From an uncultured Luteimonas sp. (GTDB lineage Bacteria; Pseudomonadota; Gammaproteobacteria; Xanthomonadales; Xanthomonadaceae): 64,000 bases of DNA. Every line of letters starts with the position of its first letter. Position 1 is the first letter of the stretch. This document shows, piece after piece, positions 49,666 to 57,723 of this stretch. The position numbers were made by a program, and so were the translations under genes. The stretch lies in the NCBI GenBank assembly GCA_938008415.1, contig CALLKI010000080.1:13435-77434 (forward strand), written 5' to 3'. The notes below the pieces were generated by a model, which had not been told where the DNA came from, searched no databases, and saw only the letters and a program-made list of their open reading frames with translations.

Positions 49666-50379
49666 TTAACCCGTGGGCGGGAGGATGCGGCAACGCAGCT
49701 CGAGCAGGTCGTCCAGCCGGGCCACGCACTCGTCCCCGGGGCGGAGGGCGGCCACGCCCGCCGGGGTGCCCATGAACACCAGGTCGCCGGCGCGCAGGGC
49801 GTAGAGTTTCGACAGTTCGTGCAGGATCTCCGGCACGTCCCAGATCATCATGTCGAGGGTGGACTGCTGGCGCAGCTCGCCGTTGACGTGGAGCGAGAGC
49901 GTTCGCGGGGAGAGTTCCCCGACCTGTGACGCCGGTAGCAGTTCGCTCACCGGCGCCGACTGGTCGAAGCCCTTGGCGGTGTCCCAGGGCAGTCCCCTGG
50001 CCTTGGCCGCGGCCTGCAGGTCGCGGCGGGTGAGGTCCAGGCCGATGCCGTAGCCGAACACCAGCGCCCCGGCACCCGCGGCGGGCATCACGCCGGGCGG
50101 GGCGTCCCGGCCGATGGCGACCACCAGCTCGACCTCGTGGTGCAGGTCGGCGGTGGAGGGCGGGTAGGCGGCCCCGCCGCCGGTGACGACGGCGTCGGCG
50201 GGCTTCATGAAGAACACGGGCGTGCCGCGTTCGGCCTTCGAGGCGGGGGCGGTGGCGCCCATCTCGCGGGCATGGTCGGCGAAGTTGCGGCCCACGCAGT
50301 AGATGCGGTGCACCGGGAACGTGCTGCCGCCGCGGACGGGCACGCGCGGCACGACGGGCGCGGGGATCACGTCGGTCAT
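49666..50379 (-). CDS. Fumarylacetoacetate hydrolase family protein
   Basis: A 237-residue FAH-fold enzyme. RIYCVGRNFADHAREMG, FFMKPADAVV, HHEVELVVAIG (Glu metal ligands), YGIGLDLTRRDLQ and AKGFDQSAPVS are the family motifs, followed by GDLVFMGTPAGV. Members act on acylpyruvates, oxaloacetate or catechol-pathway intermediates. ATG 50379 has GAAGGG upstream. The neighbouring small membrane-protein gene ends 28 bp upstream on the same strand, so an operon is likely. Exact substrate unknown. Confidence 0.88.
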   Translation of the reverse strand: MTDVIPAPVVPRVPVRGGSTFPVHRIYCVGRNFADHAREMGATAPASKAERGTPVFFMKPADAVVTGGGAAYPPSTADLHHEVELVVAIGRDAPPGVMPAAGAGALVFGYGIGLDLTRRDLQAAAKARGLPWDTAKGFDQSAPVSELLPASQVGELSPRTLSLHVNGELRQQSTLDMMIWDVPEILHELSKLYALRAGDLVFMGTPAGVAALRPGDECVARLDDLLELRCRILPPTG

Positions 50380-50407
50380 GGGGAACCCTTCAGGAATCGG
50401 GGTGGAA

Positions 50408-50719
50408 TCAGCGCAGCAACGGCTGCCCGGGCTTGCGCACCACGTGGTACTCGCCGTCGATGACCTGCTCGCCGGCGGCATCGGCGCCGCTGCGCGCGCG
50501 ATCCTGGCCGCGCGCCAGGAGCCGGCGCAGCAGGCCGAAGGCGAGCATGGTCGCGCCCACCACCAGGCCCACGCCGAGCAGCACCACCAGCAGCGCCAGG
50601 CCGAGCAGGCCGAAGGCGACGCGCAGCAGGGCATTGCGCGGCTTCCGCGGCGTGAACGCATTGCGCCAGGAAGAGGCGTCGAAGCGGGCACGGAACCCGT
50701 GGAAGAAGGCTGAAGGCAT
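50408..50719 (-). CDS. Small membrane protein of unknown function
   Basis: A 103-residue protein with a basic N-terminal segment and a single long hydrophobic region at about residues 32-62 (VAFGLLGLALLVVLLGVGLV), enough for one or two helices. A polar C-terminal tail ends VIDGEYHVVRKPGQPLLR; the EGEYxVV-like ending recurs in xanthomonad envelope proteins as I recall. ATG 50719 is chosen over an upstream in-frame start. Probably co-transcribed with the FAH-family gene. Confidence 0.65.
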   Translation of the reverse strand: MPSAFFHGFRARFDASSWRNAFTPRKPRNALLRVAFGLLGLALLVVLLGVGLVVGATMLAFGLLRRLLARGQDRARSGADAAGEQVIDGEYHVVRKPGQPLLR

Positions 50720-50790
50720 GGGGCAGGCGTGACACAATGCGGCCGGTGGCCGGGGGCGTGAGTATCGGGCCCGGCAAGGATCGAGGTGTA

Positions 50791-51150
50791 ATGGGTTCGT
50801 TAAACGCTGGCATGGAGCAGCGGCCGCTGGCCACCCTCGAGGACATCCCGGATGGCGGCTTCGCCGAGGCCGAGGCGGTGATCGACGGCGACGCCGAGTC
50901 GCTGGTCCTGTACCGCGAGGGCGCGACCGTGCGCGCCTGGCTCAACGTCTGCCCGCACGCGGGGCGGCGGCTGGACTGGGCCCCCGGGCAATTCCTGAAG
51001 TCGAAGGATGGCCTGCTGGTCTGCGCCGCGCATGGCGCCAGCTTCGAGCTGGCGGGCGGCGGGTGCGTCGGCGGCCCCTGCCGCGGCGCCTCGCTGCGCG
51101 CGGTGCCGGTCGAGGTGCGCGAAGGGCAGGTGATGCTGGCCGGCGGCTGA
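50791..51150 (+). CDS. Rieske 2Fe-2S ferredoxin-like protein
   Basis: A 119-residue soluble Rieske domain protein. The two cluster-binding boxes are CPHAGRRLDW and CAAHGASFEL (C-x-H and C-x2-H). No partner oxygenase or reductase is adjacent. It could serve as an electron carrier; similar stand-alone proteins are often annotated as nitrite-reductase small-subunit-like. ATG 50791 has GAGG upstream; ATG 50812 is an alternative start. It diverges from the small membrane-protein gene. Confidence 0.88.
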   Translation: MGSLNAGMEQRPLATLEDIPDGGFAEAEAVIDGDAESLVLYREGATVRAWLNVCPHAGRRLDWAPGQFLKSKDGLLVCAAHGASFELAGGGCVGGPCRGASLRAVPVEVREGQVMLAGG

Positions 51151-51165
51151 GCCGGGCCGGCGTGC

Positions 51166-51579
51166 TCAGGCCGCGGCCAGCAGGGCGAACGCCCAGTACA
51201 GGCCGATCGCCAGCTGCACCGCGAAGGCGAGGAAGCGCGCCGTCACCGCGGCCGGCGACGTCGAGGCCAGGTGTACCAGCGATTGCGCGATGCGGGCGCC
51301 CAGGAACGGCCAGGCCAGCGGGTCGGTGACCGCCTCGCGTCCGGACACGACGGCCGCCAGCAGCAGCCCGCCGAAAGGCGGCAGGCCCTCGATGCAGTTG
51401 GCGTGCGCGCGCGCCAGACGTTGCATGAAGGGCGACAGGCCCGCGTTGTCCGGGGCGAACCGGTTGGCCGCGACCTTGCCGGCCAGCACGAGGCGGGTGC
51501 GCAGGATCTCCATCAGCGCGAGCAGCAGCAGGGTCCAGGCGATGAAGGCGACGAGTACGGCCAGGCTGGGCGAGGGCAT
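51166..51579 (-). CDS. MAPEG family membrane protein
   Basis: A 137-residue four-helix membrane protein of the eicosanoid/glutathione-metabolism family. The hallmark RAHANCIEGLPPF lies at about residues 57-70, between helices 1 and 2, preceded by a long N-terminal helix (LAVLVAFIAWTLLLLALMEI). Bacterial members are largely uncharacterised; some have glutathione transferase or peroxidase activity. It is downstream of the SLC13 permease gene on the same strand. Confidence 0.85.
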   Translation of the reverse strand: MPSPSLAVLVAFIAWTLLLLALMEILRTRLVLAGKVAANRFAPDNAGLSPFMQRLARAHANCIEGLPPFGGLLLAAVVSGREAVTDPLAWPFLGARIAQSLVHLASTSPAAVTARFLAFAVQLAIGLYWAFALLAAA

Positions 51580-51636
51580 CGCGGTGCTCCCGGGCAGGTT
51601 GGGTCACCGGGCCAATGCCGTGCACCGGCCCGGGCG

Positions 51637-53478
51637 TCAGAACAGCAGGTTCACCATGGTGACCACGATCACGCTGTACATCAGCGACAGCGGCACGCCG
51701 ATCTGCCACAGCACGCGCGGGCGGTAGCCGCCGGGACCGGCGATCATCGACATCACCGGGTTGGACTGGGTGATGAAGTTGTTCGAGGCCGAGAGCGCGG
51801 CGATCAGGGCGAAGGCGGTCGGGTTGCCGCCGGAGGCCAGCGCCAGGTTGATCGCCAGCGGGACCGCCACGATCGCGGCGCCGACGTGGCTGATGACCAT
51901 CGAGAACGCGCCGGTCAGCACCGCGACCGCGAACTCCAGCACCCAGTGCGGCAGGCCGGTCGGCAGCCGCTCGATGGTGTGGCCGGCCACCCAGGCCGCC
52001 GCGCCGCTGCTGTCCATGGCCCAGCCCAGCGGGATCAGGCAGGCCATCAGGAATACCGTCTTCCAGTTGATCGCGGAGTAGGCCTCGTCCATCTTCAGCA
52101 CGCCGAACACCAGCATGCCGGCCACGCCGGTCATCAGCGCGACCGAGGCCGGGATGCGCGAGGACAGCGCGATCAGCATGGCGACGGCGAAGATCACCAT
52201 CGCCGCCTTGAACTTGTGCGGGCGCTGCTCGGCCTTCGGGTAGTCGGTCACCACCACCAGGTCGCGCCTGGAGGCGGCGCGGGTCAGGTCGGTCCAGATG
52301 CTGTGCAGTACCAGCATGTCGCCCGCGCGCAGCGGCAGGTCGCGGACGTTCTCGCGGATCACGGTCTTGTCGCGGTTCACCGCCAGCAGGCTGATGCCGT
52401 ACTGCCGGCGCAGCTGCAGCTCGGACGCGGTCTTGCCGATGAACTTGGAGGTCGGCGGCACCACCGCCTCGGAGATGCCGGCGCGGCTGGGGTTGAACAG
52501 GTCGGCGAAATGGCGCAGCCGCGTGCTCATGCGCAGGATCTGGTTCTGCGCGAAGTCGGCCACCTGCTGCCTCGGGCCCATCGCGCCGATCACGCTGCCG
52601 ACCCAGATGCGGGCGTCGCCTGGCGGCGCCAGCCGCGCCTCGTTGCCGGTCTGCAGGGCCAGCAGCAGCGGCGCGTCGTGGATCGCCTCGGCCTCGCCGA
52701 AGGTCATGCCGACCAGCGGGCTGTCGGCGGTGACGGTCAGCTCGTAGACCTCGCCCTCGATGCCGTAGGTGTTGGCGAAGTAGCTCTCGGTGCGCGCCGG
52801 GGTGACGTTGGCCTCGCCGTCGCCGCGCAGCAGGCGGTTGCCGCGGAAATGGAAGTACGCCAGCGCGCTGGCCAGCAGCACCAGGCCGATCGGCAGCGTC
52901 GCGAACATGTTCAGCGGCTCCAGCGTGGCCGCGCCCGAGGGCAGGTTGGCGTTGGCCGCGACCAGCAGGTCGTTGAGCAGCATCAGCGGCGAGGTGCCGA
53001 CCATGGTCAGCGCGCCGCCCATGATGATCGCCACGCACACCGGCAACAGGATCTGCGACAGCCGCATCCCGGTGCGCGAAGCCAGCCGCGACGCCACGGG
53101 CATGTACAGCGCCATCACCGACGGGTTCTGCATCACCGACGAGTTGGCACCGGCGATGGCGGACGTGAGGAACAGCAGCCTGTCCTCGCGGCCACGGGCG
53201 CGGCGCAGCAGCCAGCCGGCCAGGCGGTTGAGCGCGCCGGTGCGGTCGAGCCCGGTGCCGAGGATCATGGTCGCGATCACGCTGATGACCGCGTTCGACG
53301 AGAAACCGTTGAACAGGTCCTCGGGCTGCACCAGCCCGGTCAGGCCCAGCACCACCAGCACCACCAGGGCCACGAGGTCGGCCCGCACCCGCTGGAAGAT
53401 GAAGAGGACCATCGTCAGGAGCACCAGCCCCAGCACGATCTTCATGTCCGTGGTCAGTGCGAGAGCGGTCTCTTCCAT
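51637..53478 (-). CDS. SLC13-family permease with two RCK_C (TrkA-C) domains
   Basis: A 613-residue inner-membrane transporter of the DASS/ArsB-like superfamily. The membrane part is split: helices about 1-185 and 395-613 flank a soluble insert containing two TrkA-C-type ligand-binding domains (about 215-300 and 300-385). The motifs NSSVMQNPSVMALYMPVASR (split as NSSVMQNPS and VMALYMPVASR) and the C-terminal SASNNFITQSNPV are typical of the sodium/anion hairpins. Substrates of such proteins include sulfate and dicarboxylates. Located between the MAPEG gene and trmB. Confidence 0.9.
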   Translation of the reverse strand: MEETALALTTDMKIVLGLVLLTMVLFIFQRVRADLVALVVLVVLGLTGLVQPEDLFNGFSSNAVISVIATMILGTGLDRTGALNRLAGWLLRRARGREDRLLFLTSAIAGANSSVMQNPSVMALYMPVASRLASRTGMRLSQILLPVCVAIIMGGALTMVGTSPLMLLNDLLVAANANLPSGAATLEPLNMFATLPIGLVLLASALAYFHFRGNRLLRGDGEANVTPARTESYFANTYGIEGEVYELTVTADSPLVGMTFGEAEAIHDAPLLLALQTGNEARLAPPGDARIWVGSVIGAMGPRQQVADFAQNQILRMSTRLRHFADLFNPSRAGISEAVVPPTSKFIGKTASELQLRRQYGISLLAVNRDKTVIRENVRDLPLRAGDMLVLHSIWTDLTRAASRRDLVVVTDYPKAEQRPHKFKAAMVIFAVAMLIALSSRIPASVALMTGVAGMLVFGVLKMDEAYSAINWKTVFLMACLIPLGWAMDSSGAAAWVAGHTIERLPTGLPHWVLEFAVAVLTGAFSMVISHVGAAIVAVPLAINLALASGGNPTAFALIAALSASNNFITQSNPVMSMIAGPGGYRPRVLWQIGVPLSLMYSVIVVTMVNLLF

Positions 53479-53496
53479 GGCGATGGCGGAGTGGCT

Positions 53497-54243
53497 TCAG
53501 TCCGTGTCCGCGACGCGGTCGTAGATCAGGTCCCAGACGCCGTGCCCCAGGCGGCGGCCGCGGGCCTCGAAGTGGGTTTCGGGGCGCCACTCGGGACGCG
53601 GCACGCTGCCGCGCGGGCCGGCGCGGTTGCGCAGCCCCCGGGTCGCGTCGAGCACGTCCCACATATGCTCGGCATAGTCCTGCCAGTCGGTGGCCAGGTG
53701 CAAGCGCCCGCCCGGGCGCAGCTTGCGCACCAGCAGGGCGGCGAACGGCGGCTGCACCAGCCGGCGCTTGTGATGGCGCTTCTTGTGCCAAGGGTCGGGG
53801 AAGTAGATGCGCACCTCGTCCAGGGCGCCATCCGCGATCTCGTGCTCGAGCACCTCGACGGCGTCGTGGTGGTAGACGCGGACGTTGCCGATGCCGTCGG
53901 CGTCCAGCGCGTTGAGCAGGCGGCCGACGCCCGGCGCGTGCACCTCGATGCCGATGTAGTCGCGTTCCGGGTCGCGCGCGGCGGCGTAGCGCAGCGCCTC
54001 GCCGTTGCCGAAGCCGATCTCGAGCACGCGCCGGGCAGCGCGCCCGAACACCCCGTCGAAGTCGCGCGGCTGGCCGGTGTAGGGGATGCCGTAGCGCGGC
54101 CAGAGCCGGTCGAAGGCGCGCTGCTGCGCCCCGGTGAAGCGGCCCTGGCGCAAAACGAAGCTGCGGATCCGGCGCCGGCCGTCCTCGACGGTGTAGGGCT
54201 TGCGCAGGGTGCTGGAGCCGTCGCTGGCGGGGGCGTCCGTCAT
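53497..54243 (-). CDS. trmB: tRNA (guanine-N7-)-methyltransferase
   Basis: A 248-residue SAM-dependent enzyme forming m7G46 in the variable loop of tRNA. The SAM motif LEIGFGNGEAL, YIGIEVHAPGVG, the catalytic IYFPDPWHKKRHHKRR and the C-terminal ETHFEARGRRLGHGVWDL are diagnostic. It starts 4 bp after the thiG stop, so it is translationally close to thiG and likely co-transcribed; this thiG-trmB order is conserved in gammaproteobacteria. Confidence 0.95.
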   Translation of the reverse strand: MTDAPASDGSSTLRKPYTVEDGRRRIRSFVLRQGRFTGAQQRAFDRLWPRYGIPYTGQPRDFDGVFGRAARRVLEIGFGNGEALRYAAARDPERDYIGIEVHAPGVGRLLNALDADGIGNVRVYHHDAVEVLEHEIADGALDEVRIYFPDPWHKKRHHKRRLVQPPFAALLVRKLRPGGRLHLATDWQDYAEHMWDVLDATRGLRNRAGPRGSVPRPEWRPETHFEARGRRLGHGVWDLIYDRVADTD

Positions 54244-54247
54244 CTCG

Positions 54248-55045
54248 TCAGCCGATCAGCCCGTCGAGGGGAGAGGAGGCGCTCGCGTAGCGCTTGCGCG
54301 GGATGCGCCCGGCGAGGAAGGCGTCGCGCCCGGCCTGCACCGCGAGCCTCATCGCCCGCGCCATGCGCACCGGGTCCTTCGCCCCGGCGATGGCGGTGTT
54401 CATCAGCACGCCGTCGCAGCCCAGCTCCATGGCGATGGCCGCGTCCGAGGCGGTGCCGACGCCGGCGTCCACGATGATCGGCACCTTCGCGTTCTCGATG
54501 ATCTCCAGAAGGTTGTAGCGGTTCTGGATGCCCAGTCCGGAGCCGATCGGCGCGGCCAGCGGCATCACCGCCACGCAGCCGATCTCCTCGAGCCGCTTGC
54601 AGATGATCGGGTCATCGCTGGTGTAGACCATCACCTTGAACCCCTCGGACACCAGCATCTCGGCCGCCTTCAGGGTCTGCACGACGTCCGGGTACAGCGT
54701 CTTCCGGTCGCCCAGCACCTCGAGCTTGACCAGGTCCTGGCCGTCCAGCAGCTCGCGTGCCAGCCGGCAGGTGCGCACCGCGTCCGCGGCGGTGTAGCAG
54801 CCGGCGGTGTTGGGCAGGATCGTGTACCTGTCCGGCGGCAGCACGTCGAGCAGGTTCGGCTCGCCCGGGTTCTGGCCGATGTTGGTGCGGCGGATGGCGA
54901 CGGTCACGATCTCGGCACCGGCGGCCTCGGTGGCGCGGCGGGTTTCCTCGAGGTCCTTGAACTTCCCCGTGCCCGTCAGCAGGCGGGAGGCGTACGGCTT
55001 GCCGGCGATGACGAGCGCGTCATCGTGGGTGCTTGGCGTGGTCAT
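54248..55045 (-). CDS. thiG: Thiazole synthase ThiG
   Basis: A 265-residue TIM-barrel enzyme forming the thiazole phosphate of thiamine from deoxyxylulose phosphate, dehydroglycine and the ThiS thiocarboxylate. SRLLTGTGKFKDLEET, VTVAIRRTN, the catalytic Lys in LVKLEVLGD, and PIIVDAGVGTASDAA are diagnostic. ATG 55045 is chosen. No Shine-Dalgarno precedes it, and GATAAT ends exactly six bases before the ATG, so a leaderless transcript from a private promoter is likely. Confidence 0.95.
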   Translation of the reverse strand: MTTPSTHDDALVIAGKPYASRLLTGTGKFKDLEETRRATEAAGAEIVTVAIRRTNIGQNPGEPNLLDVLPPDRYTILPNTAGCYTAADAVRTCRLARELLDGQDLVKLEVLGDRKTLYPDVVQTLKAAEMLVSEGFKVMVYTSDDPIICKRLEEIGCVAVMPLAAPIGSGLGIQNRYNLLEIIENAKVPIIVDAGVGTASDAAIAMELGCDGVLMNTAIAGAKDPVRMARAMRLAVQAGRDAFLAGRIPRKRYASASSPLDGLIG

Positions 55046-55051
55046 TGCGGG

Positions 55052-55057
55052 ATTATC
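55052..55057 (-). promoter_or_regulatory. Candidate -10 element of a leaderless thiG transcript
   Basis: GATAAT on the minus strand (complement of 55052-55057), five of six consensus bases, six bases before the ATG. The -35 position shows no good match. Confidence 0.4.
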
Positions 55058-55132
55058 GCGCAAAGGGATGGCGATGCGGGCATCGCCCGTGCCGATCGCG
55101 GCACCCGCCGCGTTGCCGCGGTCGGCGTCTGC

Positions 55133-55197
55133 CCGCCATCCCGGCGCGACGGCACGGCTCCGGATGGCCCGGCCCGCAGATCAACGTGCGGGCGTTC
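55133..55197. repeat. Intergenic repeat, copy A (thiS-thiG gap)
   Basis: About 65 bp, similar by eye to copy B at 55255-55321 (roughly three-quarters identical over shared blocks CCGCC, GACGGC, GCGGAT/CCGGAT, GGCCCGCA, GCGGGCGTTC). It contains an inverted repeat GCCCGCA (55172-55178) / TGCGGGC (55187-55193). Confidence 0.55.
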
Positions 55198-55254
55198 ACG
55201 GGCGTTCCCTTTGCCGGGCGGGCAGGGCGGGGCGTGCTCCGGCGCGTGGGGTTG

Positions 55255-55321
55255 CCGCCGTCCACGCCGGGACGGCGTGGCTTGCGGATCCCCGGGCCCG
55301 CACATCCATGCGCGGGCGTTC
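55255..55321. repeat. Intergenic repeat, copy B (abuts the thiS stop)
   Basis: Second copy in the same orientation as copy A, ending two bases before the thiS stop codon. It carries GCCCGC (55296-55301) / GCGGGC (55312-55317). Two directly repeated hairpin units in one gap suggest a dispersed REP-like family, but no further copy was noticed in this window. Confidence 0.55.
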
Positions 55322-55323
55322 GC

Positions 55324-55530
55324 TCACCCCCCGCCCAGAGCGTGGACGATCTCGACGCGGTCACCCGCCTGCAGCCGGTGTTCGCCGTGGCGGCTGCGTG
55401 GCACGATCTCGCCGTTGACCTCGACGGCCACGCGGCGCCCGGCCAGGCCCTGCTCCTGGAGCAGGTCGGCCACGGTGATGGGATCGGCGACCCGGATCCG
55501 GTCGCCGTTGAGCACGATCTCCATGTTCAT
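55324..55530 (-). CDS. thiS: Sulfur carrier protein ThiS
   Basis: A 68-residue ubiquitin-like protein whose C-terminal glycine is adenylated and thiocarboxylated to donate sulfur to the thiazole. IVLNGDRIRV, TVADLLQEQGL and VAVEVNGEIVPRS are typical strands. The chain ends ALGGG, one Gly more than the usual GG end; the last two are still Gly-Gly. ATG 55530 is chosen over 55524. It is separated from thiG by 278 bp containing two repeats, whereas relatives usually have the two genes adjacent. Confidence 0.9.
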   Translation of the reverse strand: MNMEIVLNGDRIRVADPITVADLLQEQGLAGRRVAVEVNGEIVPRSRHGEHRLQAGDRVEIVHALGGG

Positions 55531-55662
55531 GTGCGTGATTGTGCACCCTGCGCCGGCTTGTCGCACTGCGGCGTGTACCGGCGGCCGGCTTTCGGGGACA
55601 CTGGTACACCGTTCGGTCCCGTATTGGGGCCGGTCAACAACACCCCGCTGTTGGAGTCGAAC

Positions 55663-57516
55663 ATGCCCCGACTGAAGACCCGCTCCGTTCCTGTCCGCCA
55701 TGTCCTGGCCGCCGCGCTGGCGCTGGCGGCGGCGCCTGCCATGGCGCAGGGCCCGTTCTCGCGCACCGTGTTCTTCGGCGACAGCCTGACCGACGCCGGC
55801 TATTTCAGGCCGCTGCTGGTGCAGATGGACCCGAACGCCGCCGTCCTGGGCCGCTTCACCACCAACCCCGGCCTGGTCTGGGCCGAGCACCTGGCCCGGT
55901 ACTACGGCACCGACGCATCGCCCAACGGCAATGGCCAGAACGGCGACAACTACGCCGCCGGCGGCGCGATGATCGCCACCGACCGGATCGGGCCGCCGTT
56001 CGGGCTGACCCCGTCGTTGCAGACCCAGATGACCAACTACCTGGCTGCCAACGGCGGCCGCGCCGACCCGGACGCGCTGTACACGGTGTGGGGCGGCGCC
56101 AACGACCTGTTCTCGATCTCGTCCAACCCCGGCCAGGCGCAGCAGATCATCGGCGCCGCCGTGGCTGGGCAGGTCGGCATTGTCGGCGCCCTGAAGAGCG
56201 CCGGCGCGCGCTACGTGCTGGTGCCCAACATCCCGGACATCGGCCTGACCCCCTCGTTCGCCTCGCAGGGTCCGCTGGCCGCCGCGCAGGGCACTGCCGT
56301 GTCGGTGGGCTACAACGACGCGCTGTACGGGGCGCTGGCCGCCAACGGCCTGAGCGTGATCCCGGTGGACACGTTCACCTTCCTGCGCGAGGTCGTCGCC
56401 AACCCGGGCCTGTACGGCTTCTCCAATGTCACCGGCACCGCCTGCGAGCCGCAGATCACGGCGCAGTCGATCACCTGCCACCCCGGCACCTACGCAGCGC
56501 CCGGGGCGGACCGCAGCTACCTGTTCGCCGACGGCGTGCACCCGTCCTCGGCCGCGCACGAGATCATCGCCGACTTGGCCATCGCGATGATCGAGGGCCC
56601 GCGCCAGATCGCGGCGCTGCCGCTCTCGGCGGCGGGCACCGGCAAGGCCCGCGCCGACCGCGTCGCCGACGGCCTGTCGCGCAGGCCGGGGCAGGCCGGC
56701 CGCCGCTGGTGGATGGACCTGCGCGGCGACTTCCAGCGCTATGGCCACGGCGACGAGTACGACGGCATGGGCCCGGCCCTGGCCGTGGGCCTGGACTGGG
56801 CCCGGGGCAACGCCGTGTTCGGCGGCTTCGCCGGGTATGGCCTGCTGTCCAGCGACTGGGGGCACAACCGCGGCGACTGGAAGCAGAAGGAAGCCACCAT
56901 CGGCCTGTCCGCGGGCTGGTTCGGCGGCAACGGCCTGTGGGTCAACGGCCAGTTGAGCTACACGCGCCTCGACTTCACCGTCGACCGCAAGGTGCCGCTT
57001 GGCCCGGCGGTGCGGGCGCACCGCGGCACCACCGACGGCAGCAACCTGTCCGTGGCTCTGCACGCCGGCTGGAACCTCGGTGGGGGGGCGCTGCGCCACG
57101 GCCCGGTGCTGTCGGTGGTCGCGCAGAGGATCGACGTGGACGGCTTCGCCGAGAGCGATCCGGGCATGTCCACCTCGCTGGCCTATGCCGACCAGTCGCA
57201 TGACTCGCTGATCGGCAGCCTCGGCTGGCAGGCCAGCTACGTGGTTGCCGCGGGCTTCGAGCCGTACGCGCGCCTGACCGTGGACCGCGAGTTCGAGGAG
57301 CCGGCGGAGCAGGCGTTCGCGCAGGCGCAGTCGCTGCCGTCCACGCTCGAGTACGCGGTGCCGGGACTGTACCGCGACCGGACCTGGGGCACGCTGACCG
57401 TCGGCGCGCGGACCCGCCTGTTCGGCCTGGACGCCAACATCGGCGCCAGCATGGACGGCGGCCGCAGGGGCGGCAGGCATTCCGGCGTGTTCGTGACCCT
57501 CGGCGGCGGGTTCTGA
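55663..57516 (+). CDS. GDSL esterase/lipase autotransporter
   Basis: A 617-residue EstA-like protein. The signal peptide ends PAMA at about residue 28. The SGNH/GDSL passenger has the nucleophile S41 in FFGDSLTDAG, GANDL (block III), and D290/H293 in DGVHPSSAAHE. A C-terminal autotransporter beta-barrel covers about residues 340-617 and ends in aromatic F (VTLGGGF), needed for outer-membrane insertion. The enzyme is therefore displayed on the cell surface. ATG 55663 has TTGGAG upstream. Divergent from thiS, followed by a terminator. Confidence 0.94.
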   Translation: MPRLKTRSVPVRHVLAAALALAAAPAMAQGPFSRTVFFGDSLTDAGYFRPLLVQMDPNAAVLGRFTTNPGLVWAEHLARYYGTDASPNGNGQNGDNYAAGGAMIATDRIGPPFGLTPSLQTQMTNYLAANGGRADPDALYTVWGGANDLFSISSNPGQAQQIIGAAVAGQVGIVGALKSAGARYVLVPNIPDIGLTPSFASQGPLAAAQGTAVSVGYNDALYGALAANGLSVIPVDTFTFLREVVANPGLYGFSNVTGTACEPQITAQSITCHPGTYAAPGADRSYLFADGVHPSSAAHEIIADLAIAMIEGPRQIAALPLSAAGTGKARADRVADGLSRRPGQAGRRWWMDLRGDFQRYGHGDEYDGMGPALAVGLDWARGNAVFGGFAGYGLLSSDWGHNRGDWKQKEATIGLSAGWFGGNGLWVNGQLSYTRLDFTVDRKVPLGPAVRAHRGTTDGSNLSVALHAGWNLGGGALRHGPVLSVVAQRIDVDGFAESDPGMSTSLAYADQSHDSLIGSLGWQASYVVAAGFEPYARLTVDREFEEPAEQAFAQAQSLPSTLEYAVPGLYRDRTWGTLTVGARTRLFGLDANIGASMDGGRRGGRHSGVFVTLGGGF

Positions 57517-57522
57517 GGGGCG

Positions 57523-57548
57523 CGCGGCGGGGGGCTCCCCCCGCCGCG
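57523..57548 (+). terminator. Terminator of the esterase gene
   Basis: A perfect 12-bp GC stem (57523-57534 with 57537-57548), loop CT, six bases after the stop codon, followed by TTGAAA. Confidence 0.65.
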
Positions 57549-57587
57549 TTGAAACCCCTCGCGGGCTTCCATAGACTGGAAGCCGAC

Positions 57588-57661
57588 GCGGGTGTAGTTC
57601 AATGGTAGAACCGCAGCTTCCCAAGCTGCTGACGTGGGTTCGATTCCCATCACCCGCTCCA
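57588..57661 (+). tRNA. tRNA-Gly (anticodon CCC)
   Basis: A 74-base cloverleaf. The acceptor stem GCGGGTG (57588-57594) pairs with CACCCGC (57651-57657). The anticodon stem GCAGC/GCTGC encloses loop TTCCCAA, giving anticodon CCC for GGG codons. The T-arm has GGTTCGATTCC and the 3' CCA is encoded at 57659-57661 after a T discriminator. Confidence 0.97.
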
Positions 57662-57669
57662 CATCGCGG

Positions 57670-57707
57670 CGGCGGCATCATCCGGGCGGATGGTGCCGCC
57701 GTTTTTT
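57670..57707 (+). terminator. Terminator of tRNA-Gly
   Basis: A 14-bp stem (57670-57683 with 57688-57701, one G-T pair), a four-base loop and six T at 57702-57707. Confidence 0.88.
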
Positions 57708-57723
57708 CGCCGGGCACGCGCCG

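Noticed and set aside
55531..55662. TPP riboswitch upstream of thiS
   Set aside because: The minus-strand leader lacks the conserved THI-box sequences and folding pattern.
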